Of a stretch of DNA of 6,940 nucleotides, positions 1 to 6,530 are shown in pieces (position 1 is the first letter of the stretch; each line of letters starts with the position of its first letter). The stretch is from contig CALEYV010000057.1 in the NCBI GenBank assembly GCA_937927875.1, positions 1-6,940 of the forward strand. Reading direction: 5' to 3'. The DNA is from an uncultured Actinomycetes bacterium (GTDB taxonomy: Bacteria > Actinomycetota > Acidimicrobiia > IMCC26256 > PALSA-555). The notes beneath the pieces were generated by a model that was given only the letters and a program-made list of their open reading frames with translations, was not told the origin of the DNA and did no database searches. The translations under genes were made by a program, and so were the position numbers.

Positions 1-2
1 AG

Positions 3-76
3 TGGAGGTGACGGGACTTGAACCCGTGACTTCTTCGTTGCGAACGAAGCGCTCTACCGGGCTGAGCTACACCCCC
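3..76 (-). tRNA. tRNA-Ala, anticodon CGC
   Basis: Read on the minus strand, this 74-nt stretch folds as a full cloverleaf. The acceptor arms are GGGGGTG and CACCTCC with discriminator A. The D stem is GCTC/GAGC, the anticodon stem is CTTCG/CGAAG around the loop TTCGCAA, the variable loop has 5 nt, and the T stem ACGGG/CCCGT closes TTCAAGT. Anticodon CGC reads GCG. The acceptor stem has a G3:U70 wobble, the known identity element of alanine tRNA, which supports the assignment independently. CCA is not encoded: the bases after the discriminator are CT, so a nucleotidyltransferase must add it. The gene lies 71 bases downstream of the translin-family gene on the same strand. Confidence 0.97.
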
Positions 77-87
77 GCGCGACGGTC

Positions 88-114
88 AGCGTACCAGCGC
101 GGCCCGTTTGCGAA
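88..114 (-). promoter_or_regulatory. possible promoter of the tRNA-Ala gene
   Basis: On the minus strand, TACGCT (88-93) fits the actinobacterial -10 pattern TAnnnT. It would start transcription about 5 bases before the mature tRNA end. A weak -35, TTCGCA (109-114), lies 15 bases upstream, which is short. The 71-base gap to the translin-family gene otherwise holds only weak GC-rich inverted repeats. The tRNA could also be cotranscribed from upstream. Confidence 0.33.
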
Positions 115-147
115 GCCGGGCTTGCGCGCGTGGCGGCGCGTCATCGG

Positions 148-798
148 TCACGACGGCGTCCGCTCCGGGTGCTGGCGGTCCTGGAGTGAGGCGTCGAAGC
201 GCCCGAGGACGATCGCGTTCGTGACGTCGCCCCGGGTGCGCTCGAGCACGGCGCGGAGGGCGTCGGTCGAGCGTCGCAGCCCCCCGGTGAGCGCATCCGG
301 GTAGTCGACGGTCACGAGGATCTCGTAAACGTCCTCCATGACCGCGAACAGATGCTCCGCCTCGGCGGCGTCGTTGTCGCGCAGCCGGTCGAGGACGGCC
401 CGGCGCAGCTCGCTCGCGGCCTCCGCCATGCCGTTGAGGTAGGCGGGGGCCTCGACGTGGACATCGGCGGCGGCCGGGACCGGCGTGTGGGCGACGAAGG
501 CGAGCGTCAGGTTGGCCTCCGCGAACTCCTTCTGGGCATCGTGGACGTAGCCGGCCTCACGGACGGCCGGGTGCTCGGCGGTCGCGGTGGCGGCGTCGGC
601 GAGCGCCTCGCCCGCGGCGGCGAGGTGATCGCGCGCCTGCTCGACGTCGGCGCGGTGGACGGCGCGGATGGCGAGCGCGCACTCGCGGATGGCGCGCCGG
701 CAGAGCGGCAGCGTCAGCTCCCGAGCGTGGTGCCGGGCTTCGAGGACCGTGCTGGCGGCCGTGCCCGCCTCGCGGAGTTCCCGCGGACGGTCGGTCAC
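148..798 (-). CDS. translin-family protein (TRAX/translin-like)
   Basis: This 216-residue, mostly helical protein resembles the translin family (translin, TRAX and their prokaryotic relatives), which bind nucleic acid; TRAX supplies the RNase activity of the C3PO complex. Recognisable parts are an N-terminal helix with RRAIREC and AIRAVHR (34-49), YVHDAQKEFAEA (84-95), AYLNGMAEAASELRR (119-133), MEDVYEILVTVDYPDA (154-169) and GLRRSTDALRAVLERTRGD (173-191). E91, E94 and D179 lie roughly where TRAX has acidic catalytic residues, but I judged this by eye. The reading frame stays open far upstream into the previous gene, with low-complexity residues. I chose the GTG at 798, 7 bases after the upstream TGA, because it gives a family-like length. 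No clear ribosome binding site is visible, so translation is probably coupled to the gene upstream. The substrate is unknown. Confidence 0.82.
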   Translation of the reverse strand: MTDRPRELREAGTAASTVLEARHHARELTLPLCRRAIRECALAIRAVHRADVEQARDHLAAAGEALADAATATAEHPAVREAGYVHDAQKEFAEANLTLAFVAHTPVPAAADVHVEAPAYLNGMAEAASELRRAVLDRLRDNDAAEAEHLFAVMEDVYEILVTVDYPDALTGGLRRSTDALRAVLERTRGDVTNAIVLGRFDASLQDRQHPERTPS

Positions 799-805
799 CG
801 AGCGG

Positions 806-1363
806 TCAGTAGCTCGCGGTGCGTCGGAGCGCGAGCGCGGGGTCGCTGGCCGAGTACGGGTCAGCGAGCGGCGCGACGGGCTGCAGCTGGCCGTTCCCGT
901 TGCCGTAGAGCGGGCGGACCTTGGTGCGGCGCTCCTGCTCCCGGCCCTTGAACTGGAGGAGCAGGTACACGTACGCGCCGAGCAGCAGGTCGACGACCAC
1001 CTGCAGGGCGACGAAGACGACGTTGCCACCGCTGAAGAGCGCCATGACGAGCGTGATGCCGGCCGCGCACAGCAGGCCGACGAGCACGTCCCGGCGCCGG
1101 CGCTGGGCGGGCGTCATGCCGCCGGGCTTGCGGGCCGGGCCGACGCCGTTGATCTGGCCGACCGGGCCGAACTGGGGGCTGACCGGGGGGAGGTCGGGGT
1201 CGTCGCCGCGGAGGCGCGCGGTGAGCGAGCTGAACGTCGACATGACCTCGGCGATGCCGCCCGAGACGCCGGAGCCGCCGCCCTCGGCGCGGGCCCGCAG
1301 GATCGGGGGAAGGAGCACTGCCGCCCAGAGCACGGCCAGGACGAGAATGACGACGACCGCCAC
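806..1363 (-). CDS. SepX/GLPR-like actinobacterial membrane protein
   Basis: This 185-residue integral membrane protein has one membrane segment at the very N terminus (about 2-23, ending LLPPILRAR). A hydrophilic, Gly/Pro-rich loop (24-88) follows, then a basic RRRR (88-91) and two closely spaced segments (about 92-110 and 114-137). A charged tail starts GREQERRTKVRPL (140-152). The layout resembles the actinobacterial division proteins SepX (Streptomyces) and GLPR (Corynebacterium; Rv0996 in M. tuberculosis): an N-terminal segment with Trp and Pro followed by basic residues, a cytoplasmic loop, and a helical hairpin ending in an AYV-type motif. GLPR is the membrane receptor for Glp, a MoeA/gephyrin-like protein, and moeA lies in the same window. 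The start is GTG, with GGAAG about 7 bases and AAGGAG about 13 bases upstream. The membrane topology is clear; the family call rests on memory of sequence style plus gene context. Confidence 0.68.
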   Translation of the reverse strand: MAVVVILVLAVLWAAVLLPPILRARAEGGGSGVSGGIAEVMSTFSSLTARLRGDDPDLPPVSPQFGPVGQINGVGPARKPGGMTPAQRRRRDVLVGLLCAAGITLVMALFSGGNVVFVALQVVVDLLLGAYVYLLLQFKGREQERRTKVRPLYGNGNGQLQPVAPLADPYSASDPALALRRTASY

Positions 1364-1408
1364 GAGTGCTCTTCCGCTCCTTACTCCGCCGGGTCTCCGC
1401 TATAGAAC

Positions 1409-1437
1409 GACGGCGGACCCTGAGGGTTTCCGCCGTC
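1409..1437 (-). terminator. 12-bp hairpin: moaC terminator or leader element
   Basis: The arms GACGGCGG (1409-1416) and CCGCCGTC (1430-1437) pair. Inside them ACCC and GGGT pair around a TGA loop, with a two-base bulge. It lies 88 bases beyond the moaC stop and 46 bases before the membrane protein start. No run of T follows on the minus strand (TTCTAT at best). It could end moaC transcripts, or sit in the 5' leader of the membrane protein mRNA if the promoter at 1451-1481 is used. Confidence 0.5.
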
Positions 1438-1450
1438 GCGTTGAGATTGA

Positions 1451-1481
1451 AGGTTAGTCAGACGACGGTGGCCCGGGTCAA
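1451..1481 (-). promoter_or_regulatory. possible promoter for the membrane protein-translin pair
   Basis: On the minus strand, TTGACC (1476-1481) matches the -35 consensus at five of six bases, and TAACCT (1451-1456) fits TAnnnT. The spacer is 19 bases, longer than ideal. Transcription would start near 1444, just before the hairpin at 1409-1437, giving a leader of about 80 bases. The rest of 1364-1524 shows nothing else that I can assign. Confidence 0.4.
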
Positions 1482-1524
1482 CCCCTTCGGCCAGAAAATC
1501 GCCAGATTGACGACCTTTTAGCGG

Positions 1525-2034
1525 TCAGATCTCGTCGGCCGGGCTGTGGTCGTCTGCGCGCCGCCAGTGGCCGGAGCGCCCGCCGGCCTTCTCCCACAAG
1601 GCCAGGCGCTCGATCGTCATGCTGCGATCGACCGATTTGCACATGTCGTAGATGGTGAGAGCGGCCACCGCGGCGGCGGTCAGCGCCTCCATCTCCACAC
1701 CGGTGCGGTCGACGGTGTCGACCTGGGCCTCGACCTCGACGTGGGCCTCCTCGATGCGGAAGTTGAGATAGACGGCCCCGACGAGGAGCGGGTGGCAGAG
1801 GGGCAGGAGGGCCGGGGTCTGCTTGGCGGCCTGGATCCCCGCCACCCGGGCCACGGCGAGGACGTCGCCCTTGGTGATGGCGCCGGAGGCGATCTTCGAC
1901 GCGGTCTCGGGCTCCATGACGACCCGGCAGCGGGCGACGGCCCGTCGGTGGCTCGCCTCCTTGGCCGTGACATCGACCATCCGGGCCCGGCCGAGCGGGT
2001 CCAGGTGCGTGAACTCGGAGGCCGACACGACCAT
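1525..2034 (-). CDS. moaC: cyclic pyranopterin monophosphate synthase MoaC
   Basis: MoaC converts the cyclic GTP product of MoaA into cyclic pyranopterin monophosphate, completing the first stage of molybdenum cofactor synthesis in the cytoplasm. The 169-residue length is normal. Family motifs are present in order: THLD and ARMVDVTAKEASHR near the start (9-30), KQTPALLPLCHPL (71-83, with C80 and H81), TGVEMEALTA (111-120) and YDMCKS (129-134, with D130 and K133 at the catalytic positions), then WEKAGGRSG (147-155). All active-site motifs appear intact. It follows moaA by 54 bases on the same strand and is probably cotranscribed. The ATG start fits the family's N terminus, although no good ribosome binding site precedes it. 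Confidence 0.98.
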   Translation of the reverse strand: MVVSASEFTHLDPLGRARMVDVTAKEASHRRAVARCRVVMEPETASKIASGAITKGDVLAVARVAGIQAAKQTPALLPLCHPLLVGAVYLNFRIEEAHVEVEAQVDTVDRTGVEMEALTAAAVAALTIYDMCKSVDRSMTIERLALWEKAGGRSGHWRRADDHSPADEI

Positions 2035-2088
2035 CCAGTGTACGGGTGGCGGAGGGAACGCCCCGCTCTGGGCCCGGTCGAGTCCGGT

Positions 2089-3093
<1,005 letters not shown>

Positions 3094-3143
3094 CGGGCCA
3101 GGCTACGCCGGGTGCCGGCGGCCCGGACCGGGCCGCCCCGGCC

Positions 3144-3172
3144 TTGACAGGGCCGCCCCGCCATGCTCTCAT
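3144..3172 (+). promoter_or_regulatory. possible promoter of the structured leader and lipoprotein gene
   Basis: A perfect -35 hexamer TTGACA (3144-3149) is followed after exactly 17 bases by TCTCAT (3167-3172), which matches four of six -10 positions but lacks the important A at position 2. Transcription would start near 3179, right where the first RNA hairpin begins. That agreement is the main support. Confidence 0.5.
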
Positions 3173-3177
3173 GGTGG
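3158..3177. promoter_or_regulatory. inverted repeat over the -10, possible operator
   Basis: CCgCCATG and CATGGtGG flank CTCT, with 7 of 8 positions paired (mismatch at 3160/3175). The repeat covers the presumed -10 of the plus-strand promoter and lies in the gap between divergent genes (moaA and the lipoprotein). A repressor could bind here. I do not recognise the site as that of a known regulator. Confidence 0.35.
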
Positions 3178-3312
3178 CCGTCTTGCCACACAGAGTGACA
3201 AGACGGAGGACAACCGAGCCGCCTCCGGGGAGGCAACGATCCGCCGGCCGTAATTGGTCGCTAAGCCGGCGGGGAGCCAGGCGAAACCGGCCCCAGCAAT
3301 TTGGGGGCCGGT
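3178..3312 (+). ncRNA. structured 5' leader with four hairpins, candidate cis-regulatory RNA
   Basis: Four hairpins follow one another on the plus strand. H1: CCGTCTTG 3178-3185 with CAAGACGG 3199-3206, plus inner CAC/GTG. H2: GCCTC 3221-3225 with GAGGC 3230-3234. H3: CCGCCGGC 3241-3248 with GCCGGCGG 3265-3272 around a 16-base, A/T-containing loop. H4: ACCGGCCCC 3286-3294 with GGGGCCGGT 3304-3312. H4 is followed by TCGTCGTCGTT and could act as a weak terminator. CCGGCC in H3 (3244-3249) can pair instead with GGCCGG of H4 (3306-3311), as in an attenuator or riboswitch. CAGCAA (3294-3299), which runs from the last base of the H4 5' arm into its loop, can pair with TTGCTG (3321-3326). I could not match it with confidence to a known riboswitch class. 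Confidence 0.5.
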
Positions 3313-3334
3313 CGTCGTCGTTGCTGAAGCGAGA

Positions 3335-3340
3335 GAGGGA
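3335..3340 (+). promoter_or_regulatory. ribosome binding site of the lipoprotein gene
   Basis: GAGGGA within a purine run (3331-3340) lies 8 bases before the GTG at 3349. This spacing is good and decides the start codon. Confidence 0.55.
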
Positions 3341-3348
3341 CCAGGCTG

Positions 3349-3624
3349 GTGGCTCGGGAGTCACGGCACCACAGCGCCCGGGGTCGGGTGGGGCTCGTTG
3401 TCGGGGCCGCCTTCCTGAGCACCGGTCTGGCCGCTTGCGCGGCACCCCTTTCGAGCGCGTCGGGCAGCTCGTCGCGCCATGGCACCACGGTCCCGGGGGC
3501 AGGGACGGTCGTGCTGGTGTGCGAGTCGGGGACGCAGAGCAACGGTGGGGTGGAGACGTCGTCTGCGGTCGCGGTCCGGGTCCCGGCTGGGCTCCCGGTC
3601 CCGCCCGGGTGCCGGTTGGGCTGA
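3349..3624 (+). CDS. small predicted lipoprotein, function unknown
   Basis: The protein has 91 residues from a GTG start. The N terminus is basic (MARESRHHSARGR), followed by a hydrophobic stretch (14-28) and a perfect lipobox LAAC with the lipidated cysteine at C30. It would be exported and anchored to the outer face of the membrane by lipoprotein signal peptidase processing. The mature part of 62 residues begins with a Ser/Gly-rich linker (34-52), then a short, probably beta-rich segment with two cysteines (C58 and C88) that could form a disulfide. I recognise no family. Most third codon positions are G or C, though less uniformly than in the neighbouring genes. It stands alone on the plus strand between divergent moaA and convergent moeA, behind the structured leader. 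It could be lineage-specific. That it is coding rests on the signal peptide, the ribosome binding site and codon bias. Confidence 0.62.
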   Translation: MARESRHHSARGRVGLVVGAAFLSTGLAACAAPLSSASGSSSRHGTTVPGAGTVVLVCESGTQSNGGVETSSAVAVRVPAGLPVPPGCRLG

Positions 3625-3641
3625 CCGGCGCCTTCGGCGCG

Positions 3642-3673
3642 GGCTCCGGCCTCCCTTGGGGCGGGCCGGAGCC
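3642..3673. terminator. hairpin terminator between convergent genes
   Basis: A perfect 10-bp stem, GGCTCCGGCC (3642-3651) with GGCCGGAGCC (3664-3673), closes a 12-base loop. It lies 17 bases after the lipoprotein stop and 22 bases after the moeA stop on the other strand. A smaller hairpin, GCGCC-TTC-GGCGC (3628-3640), precedes it. No T run follows on either strand, as is common in GC-rich genomes. Its position suits a two-way terminator. Confidence 0.65.
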
Positions 3674-3695
3674 AACCCCCTCCTTCGCTCGCGGC

Positions 3696-4931
3696 TCAGC
3701 GATCGGCCGGCACGTCGATGCGCAGCACCCGCACCGCGCCGCCCGCAGGCACGCCGTCACCGTCGGGTAGGAGCGCCAGCCCGTTGGCGGCCGCGGTCGC
3801 TGACAGCACGTTGCTGGCCTGATCGCCGGTGCGGGCGGCGACGTAGCCCTCGCCGTCGGCGCGGACGCGCACCCGGTCGAGATGCAGCTTGCCGTCCGGT
3901 CGCCGCGTGAACGCGTGCTCGGCGCGCGCGGTGACCTCGGGCCGGAACCGGTGCCGGTGACCCTTCCGCTGCAGCAGCGCGGGCCGGGCGAAGCACTCGA
4001 AGCTGACGAGCGACGAGACCGGGTTGCCGGGCAGGCCGAACACCGGGACGCCGCCGACGACGCCGAAGGCGAGCGGCTTGGCCGGCTTGATCGCGACCTG
4101 GCGGGCGACGAGGGTGCCGAGCCGGTCGAGCGCCACCTTCACGTAGTCGTAGTCGCCGACCGACACCCCGCCGCTCGTCAGCACCGCGTCGTACGACGCG
4201 GTCGCGTCCCGGAGCGTGGCCACGGTCCCGGCCTCGTCGTCGCGCGCGATGCCGAGGTCGACCGTGTCGCACCCCGCCTCCCGGGCGAGGGCGAGGAGCA
4301 TGGGCCGGTTCGAGTCGCGGATCTGCCCCGGCGCCAGGGGGCCGGGCGCGTCGGCGGCCACCAGCTCGTCGCCGGTGGACAGGACCGCGACCCGAGGGCG
4401 GCGCACGACGCGGACGCGGGCGACGCCCAGGCTGGCCAGCACGCCGAGGTGCGCCGGGCCGAGCACGGTCCCGGGCTCGAAGACCACCTCGTCCGGGCCC
4501 AGGTCCCCGCCGGCGGGGCGGACGTGGTCGCCGGGCCGGGCCTCGGCGCCGATCAGCACCCGGTCGGCGCCGTCCACCGTCGTCCGCTCGACCATCACGA
4601 TCGCGTCGGCGCCGGGCGGGACGGGGGCGCCGGTCATGATCCGGATCGCCTCCCCGGCGCCGACGGCCCGGTCCGGGGCGCGGCCGGCCGGGAGCTCGCC
4701 GACGACCCGGAGCGGCAGCGGCGCGCCGTCGGCGGCGCCGGCGGTATCGGCGGCCCGGACCGCGTAGCCGTCCATCGCGGTGTTGGCGAAGGGCGGGACC
4801 GGCTCGGCGCTGCGGACCGTCTCGGCGAGGGCGAGCCCGAGCGCCGCCTCGAGCTCGACGGTGTCGGGGTCGAGCGGCGTCACCGCGTCGAGGACCTCGC
4901 GCTGCACGACCTCGAGCGGGACGAGGCTCAT
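3696..4931 (-). CDS. moeA: molybdopterin molybdotransferase MoeA / gephyrin-like protein (possible Glp)
   Basis: MoeA inserts molybdate into adenylylated molybdopterin, the last step of basic cofactor synthesis. The 411-residue length is typical. Motifs in order: VPPFANTAMDGYAVRA (45-60), IMTGAPVPPGADAIVMVE (98-115), VAVLSTGDEL (181-190), LTSGGVSVGDYDY (251-263, with the conserved acidic residues D260 and D262), KPAKPLAFG (282-290) and VFGLPGNPVSSLVSFE (297-312). A C-terminal domain IV carries GDQASNVLSATAAANGLALLP (369-389). All four MoeA domains appear complete. Its ATG overlaps the galU stop in an ATGA, so translation is probably coupled. In corynebacteria a MoeA homologue, Glp, binds FtsZ and the membrane receptor GLPR. 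A GLPR-like gene is in this window, so a second role in division is possible. Sequence alone cannot separate the two roles. Confidence 0.96.
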   Translation of the reverse strand: MSLVPLEVVQREVLDAVTPLDPDTVELEAALGLALAETVRSAEPVPPFANTAMDGYAVRAADTAGAADGAPLPLRVVGELPAGRAPDRAVGAGEAIRIMTGAPVPPGADAIVMVERTTVDGADRVLIGAEARPGDHVRPAGGDLGPDEVVFEPGTVLGPAHLGVLASLGVARVRVVRRPRVAVLSTGDELVAADAPGPLAPGQIRDSNRPMLLALAREAGCDTVDLGIARDDEAGTVATLRDATASYDAVLTSGGVSVGDYDYVKVALDRLGTLVARQVAIKPAKPLAFGVVGGVPVFGLPGNPVSSLVSFECFARPALLQRKGHRHRFRPEVTARAEHAFTRRPDGKLHLDRVRVRADGEGYVAARTGDQASNVLSATAAANGLALLPDGDGVPAGGAVRVLRIDVPADR

Positions 4932-5815
4932 CGAAGCCCGCGCCGGCGCAGGACGTCCTCGAGGATGGCCTCCAGGTCGGGGCCGAGGTCGGGCCGCTCG
5001 AGCGCCAGCTCCACGTTGGCGCGGAGGAAGTCGAGCTTGCGGCCGATGTCGTAGCGGCCGTCGGAGAAGACGACGCCGTGCACGGGCTCGTCGGCGATGA
5101 GTCGCGCGATGCCGTCGGTCAGCTGCAGCTCCCCGCCCACGCCGGGCTGGATCTGGGCCAGGGCGTCGAAGATCGAGGGCGGGAGCACGTACCGGCCGAC
5201 CACGGCCAGGTTGGACGGCGCGTCGGCGGGGGCGGGCTTCTCGACGACGCCGCGCAGCCGCACCACGTCGCCGTCGACGGGCTCCACGGCGGCCGACCCG
5301 TAGGCGGAGATCTCGTCCGGCTTGACCTCGAGCAGCGCGACCACCGCGCCGCCCTCGCGCGCTTGCACGTCGAGCATCCGGCGGAGCAGCCGGGAGTCGT
5401 CGACCATGATGTCGTCGCCGAGCAGCACCGCGAACGGCTCGTTCCCGACGTGATCCTTGGCGACCGACACCGCGTGGCCGAGCCCGAGCGGCTCCCGCTG
5501 CCGGATGAAGTGGACCTCGGCCAGGTTCGTGGCCGCCCGCACCTCGCGTAGCAGGTCGTCCTTGCCGTGCTGCTCGAGGTAGTCCTCGAGCTCGACGCTG
5601 CGGTCGAAGTGGTCCTCGATCGCGCCCTTGCCCCGCCCGGTCACGACCAGCACGTCGTGGATGCCGGCCCGCACCGCCTCTTCGACCACGTACTGGATCG
5701 ACGGCTTGTCGACGACCGGCAGCATCTCCTTCGGCTGGCTCTTGGTGGCGGGCAGGAACCGGGTGCCGAGCCCGGCGGCGGGGATGACCGCCTTCCCGAC
5801 CGTCGGTGTGCTCAC
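4928..5815 (-). CDS. galU: UTP-glucose-1-phosphate uridylyltransferase GalU
   Basis: GalU makes UDP-glucose from UTP and glucose 1-phosphate, feeding cell-wall polysaccharides, glycolipids and trehalose. The 295-residue protein has the nucleotide-binding signature AAGLGTRFLPATK (13-25) and PKEMLP (28-33). It also has GRGKGAIEDHFD (60-71), QREPLGLGHAV (106-115), LLGDDI (131-136, metal-binding Asp), VEKP (191-194), GGELQLTD (227-234) and RYDIGRKLDF (254-263). It is full length. I chose the GTG at 5815: it overlaps the plsY stop as GTGA, has GGGAG about 8 bases upstream, and places the fold start at residue 7. Longer readings run through plsY. It is the middle gene of plsY-galU-moeA. Confidence 0.97.
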   Translation of the reverse strand: MSTPTVGKAVIPAAGLGTRFLPATKSQPKEMLPVVDKPSIQYVVEEAVRAGIHDVLVVTGRGKGAIEDHFDRSVELEDYLEQHGKDDLLREVRAATNLAEVHFIRQREPLGLGHAVSVAKDHVGNEPFAVLLGDDIMVDDSRLLRRMLDVQAREGGAVVALLEVKPDEISAYGSAAVEPVDGDVVRLRGVVEKPAPADAPSNLAVVGRYVLPPSIFDALAQIQPGVGGELQLTDGIARLIADEPVHGVVFSDGRYDIGRKLDFLRANVELALERPDLGPDLEAILEDVLRRRGLR

Positions 5816-6423
5816 GCCGCCACGCTCCCGTCGTCGTCGCCGGCCTTGCCGAGCCCGGGCTCCTCGCCCCGCACGAGCCGCCGCAGGTTGGCGAGGTGGC
5901 GGTAGACGACGAGCGCGGCCAGCCCCCCGGTCACCGCGAGGTCGAGCGTCGACCCGCCCCGCACCGCGACGATGGCGGGGTACGCGAGCGCGCACAGCAC
6001 CGACGCCACCGACGCCTTCTTGAGCCCGCGCGCGATCGCGAACCAGACCAGCGCCAGCCCCGCCGTCTCGAGCGGGAACACGACTGCCATCACCCCGGCC
6101 GCGGTGGCGACGCCCCGACCGCCCCGCAGCTTGCGGGTGACCGGGTAGACGTGGCCGACCACCGCGCCGACCCCGAGGATGAAGGCGCCCCGGTGCCCGT
6201 CGATCGCGGCCCCGGCCCCCGCCGCGGCGGCGCCCTTCCCGATGTCGAGGAGGAGGACGAACAGCCCGGCCTTCCAGCCGAGCACCCGGAAGGTGTTCGA
6301 CGCGCCCGGGTTGCCGGAGCCCTCGCGCAGGATGTCGTGGCCCCGGGCCCGCGCCACCAGGCCCGCGCTCGGGAAGGTCCCGAGGAGGTAGGCCAGCGGG
6401 AGCAGCGCGAGGACCACGACCAT
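5812..6423 (-). CDS. plsY: glycerol-3-phosphate acyltransferase PlsY
   Basis: PlsY transfers the acyl group of acyl-phosphate to glycerol 3-phosphate in the membrane, making lysophosphatidate, the first acylated phospholipid precursor. Its partner PlsX is not in the window. The 203 residues form about five membrane segments. The three family motifs are present: EGSGNPGASNTFRVLG (34-49), KLRGGRGVATAAGV (98-111) and YRHLANLRRLVRGEE (174-188). DIGKGAAA (60-67) and GHVYPV (90-95) also fit. The C-terminal tail is acidic and specific to this protein. I chose the ATG at 6423 because it places the first membrane helix at the N terminus. The frame stays open to a TTG at 6507, but those 28 residues are proline- and arginine-rich and unlike the family. 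GGAGGG lies 14 bases before the ATG, farther than ideal. Confidence 0.95.
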   Translation of the reverse strand: MVVVLALLPLAYLLGTFPSAGLVARARGHDILREGSGNPGASNTFRVLGWKAGLFVLLLDIGKGAAAAGAGAAIDGHRGAFILGVGAVVGHVYPVTRKLRGGRGVATAAGVMAVVFPLETAGLALVWFAIARGLKKASVASVLCALAYPAIVAVRGGSTLDLAVTGGLAALVVYRHLANLRRLVRGEEPGLGKAGDDDGSVAA

Positions 6424-6468
6424 CGCGGGCAGTTTGTCCCTCCGCGGCGGGCGCGTGGGCGGCGTGGG

Positions 6469-6497
6469 ATGACCGGGGGCCCGCCCGGCGTTACCCT
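6469..6497 (+). promoter_or_regulatory. probable promoter of the FmdB-type gene
   Basis: ATGACC (6469-6474, four of six -35 bases) and TACCCT (6492-6497, TAnnnT) are separated by exactly 17 bases. Transcription would begin near 6504, inside the CIRCE-like element, where HrcA binding would block it. Confidence 0.5.
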
Positions 6498-6523
6498 TAG
6501 CAGTCAAGGGGCACGAGTGCCAG
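6497..6523. promoter_or_regulatory. CIRCE-like element, HrcA operator
   Basis: TTAGCAGTC (6497-6505), nine bases, then GAGTGCCAG (6515-6523). The CIRCE consensus is TTAGCACTC-N9-GAGTGCTAA. The left half matches 8 of 9 bases, the right half 7 of 9, and the spacer is exactly nine. The element begins at the last base of the presumed -10 and covers the start point, a usual place for CIRCE. HrcA represses chaperone genes through this site and releases it on heat shock. The gene it faces encodes an FmdB-type protein, whose mycobacterial homologue is a stress-induced chaperone. The site also lies 74 bases before plsY on the other strand. Confidence 0.75.
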
Positions 6524-6530
6524 CGCGATC

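Noticed and set aside
799..1029. N-terminal extension of the translin-family frame to 1029
   Set aside because: The extra 77 residues are Ser/Arg/Thr-rich and lie entirely over the membrane protein's coding sequence. The GTG at 798 gives a normal family length.
3258..3347. Imperfect direct repeat, TCGCTAAGCC...CCAGGC and TTGCTGAAGC...CCAGGC, about 63 bases apart
   Set aside because: Only about 15 of 28 positions agree, in a purine- and GC-rich setting. It is too weak to call a tandem element.
3094..3348. Moco riboswitch for moaA or a cobalamin riboswitch
   Set aside because: The folded elements read best on the plus strand, away from moaA. AGCCAGGCGA resembles part of a B12 box only superficially, and the other conserved cobalamin elements are absent.
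3178..3348. c-di-AMP (ydaO) riboswitch
   Set aside because: GGCGGGGAGCCA recalls part of its core, but the conserved GGGGTGAATC and closing CAGCTAACC-type motifs are not found, so I do not assign it.
3882..5054. 390-codon open frame on the plus strand opposite moeA and galU
   Set aside because: It is antisense to strongly conserved genes and has no domain, signal or ribosome binding site that I can support.
6424..6507. PlsY start at TTG 6507
   Set aside because: It would add 28 Pro/Arg-rich residues before the first membrane helix and would run through the CIRCE-like site. The ATG at 6423 fits the family.
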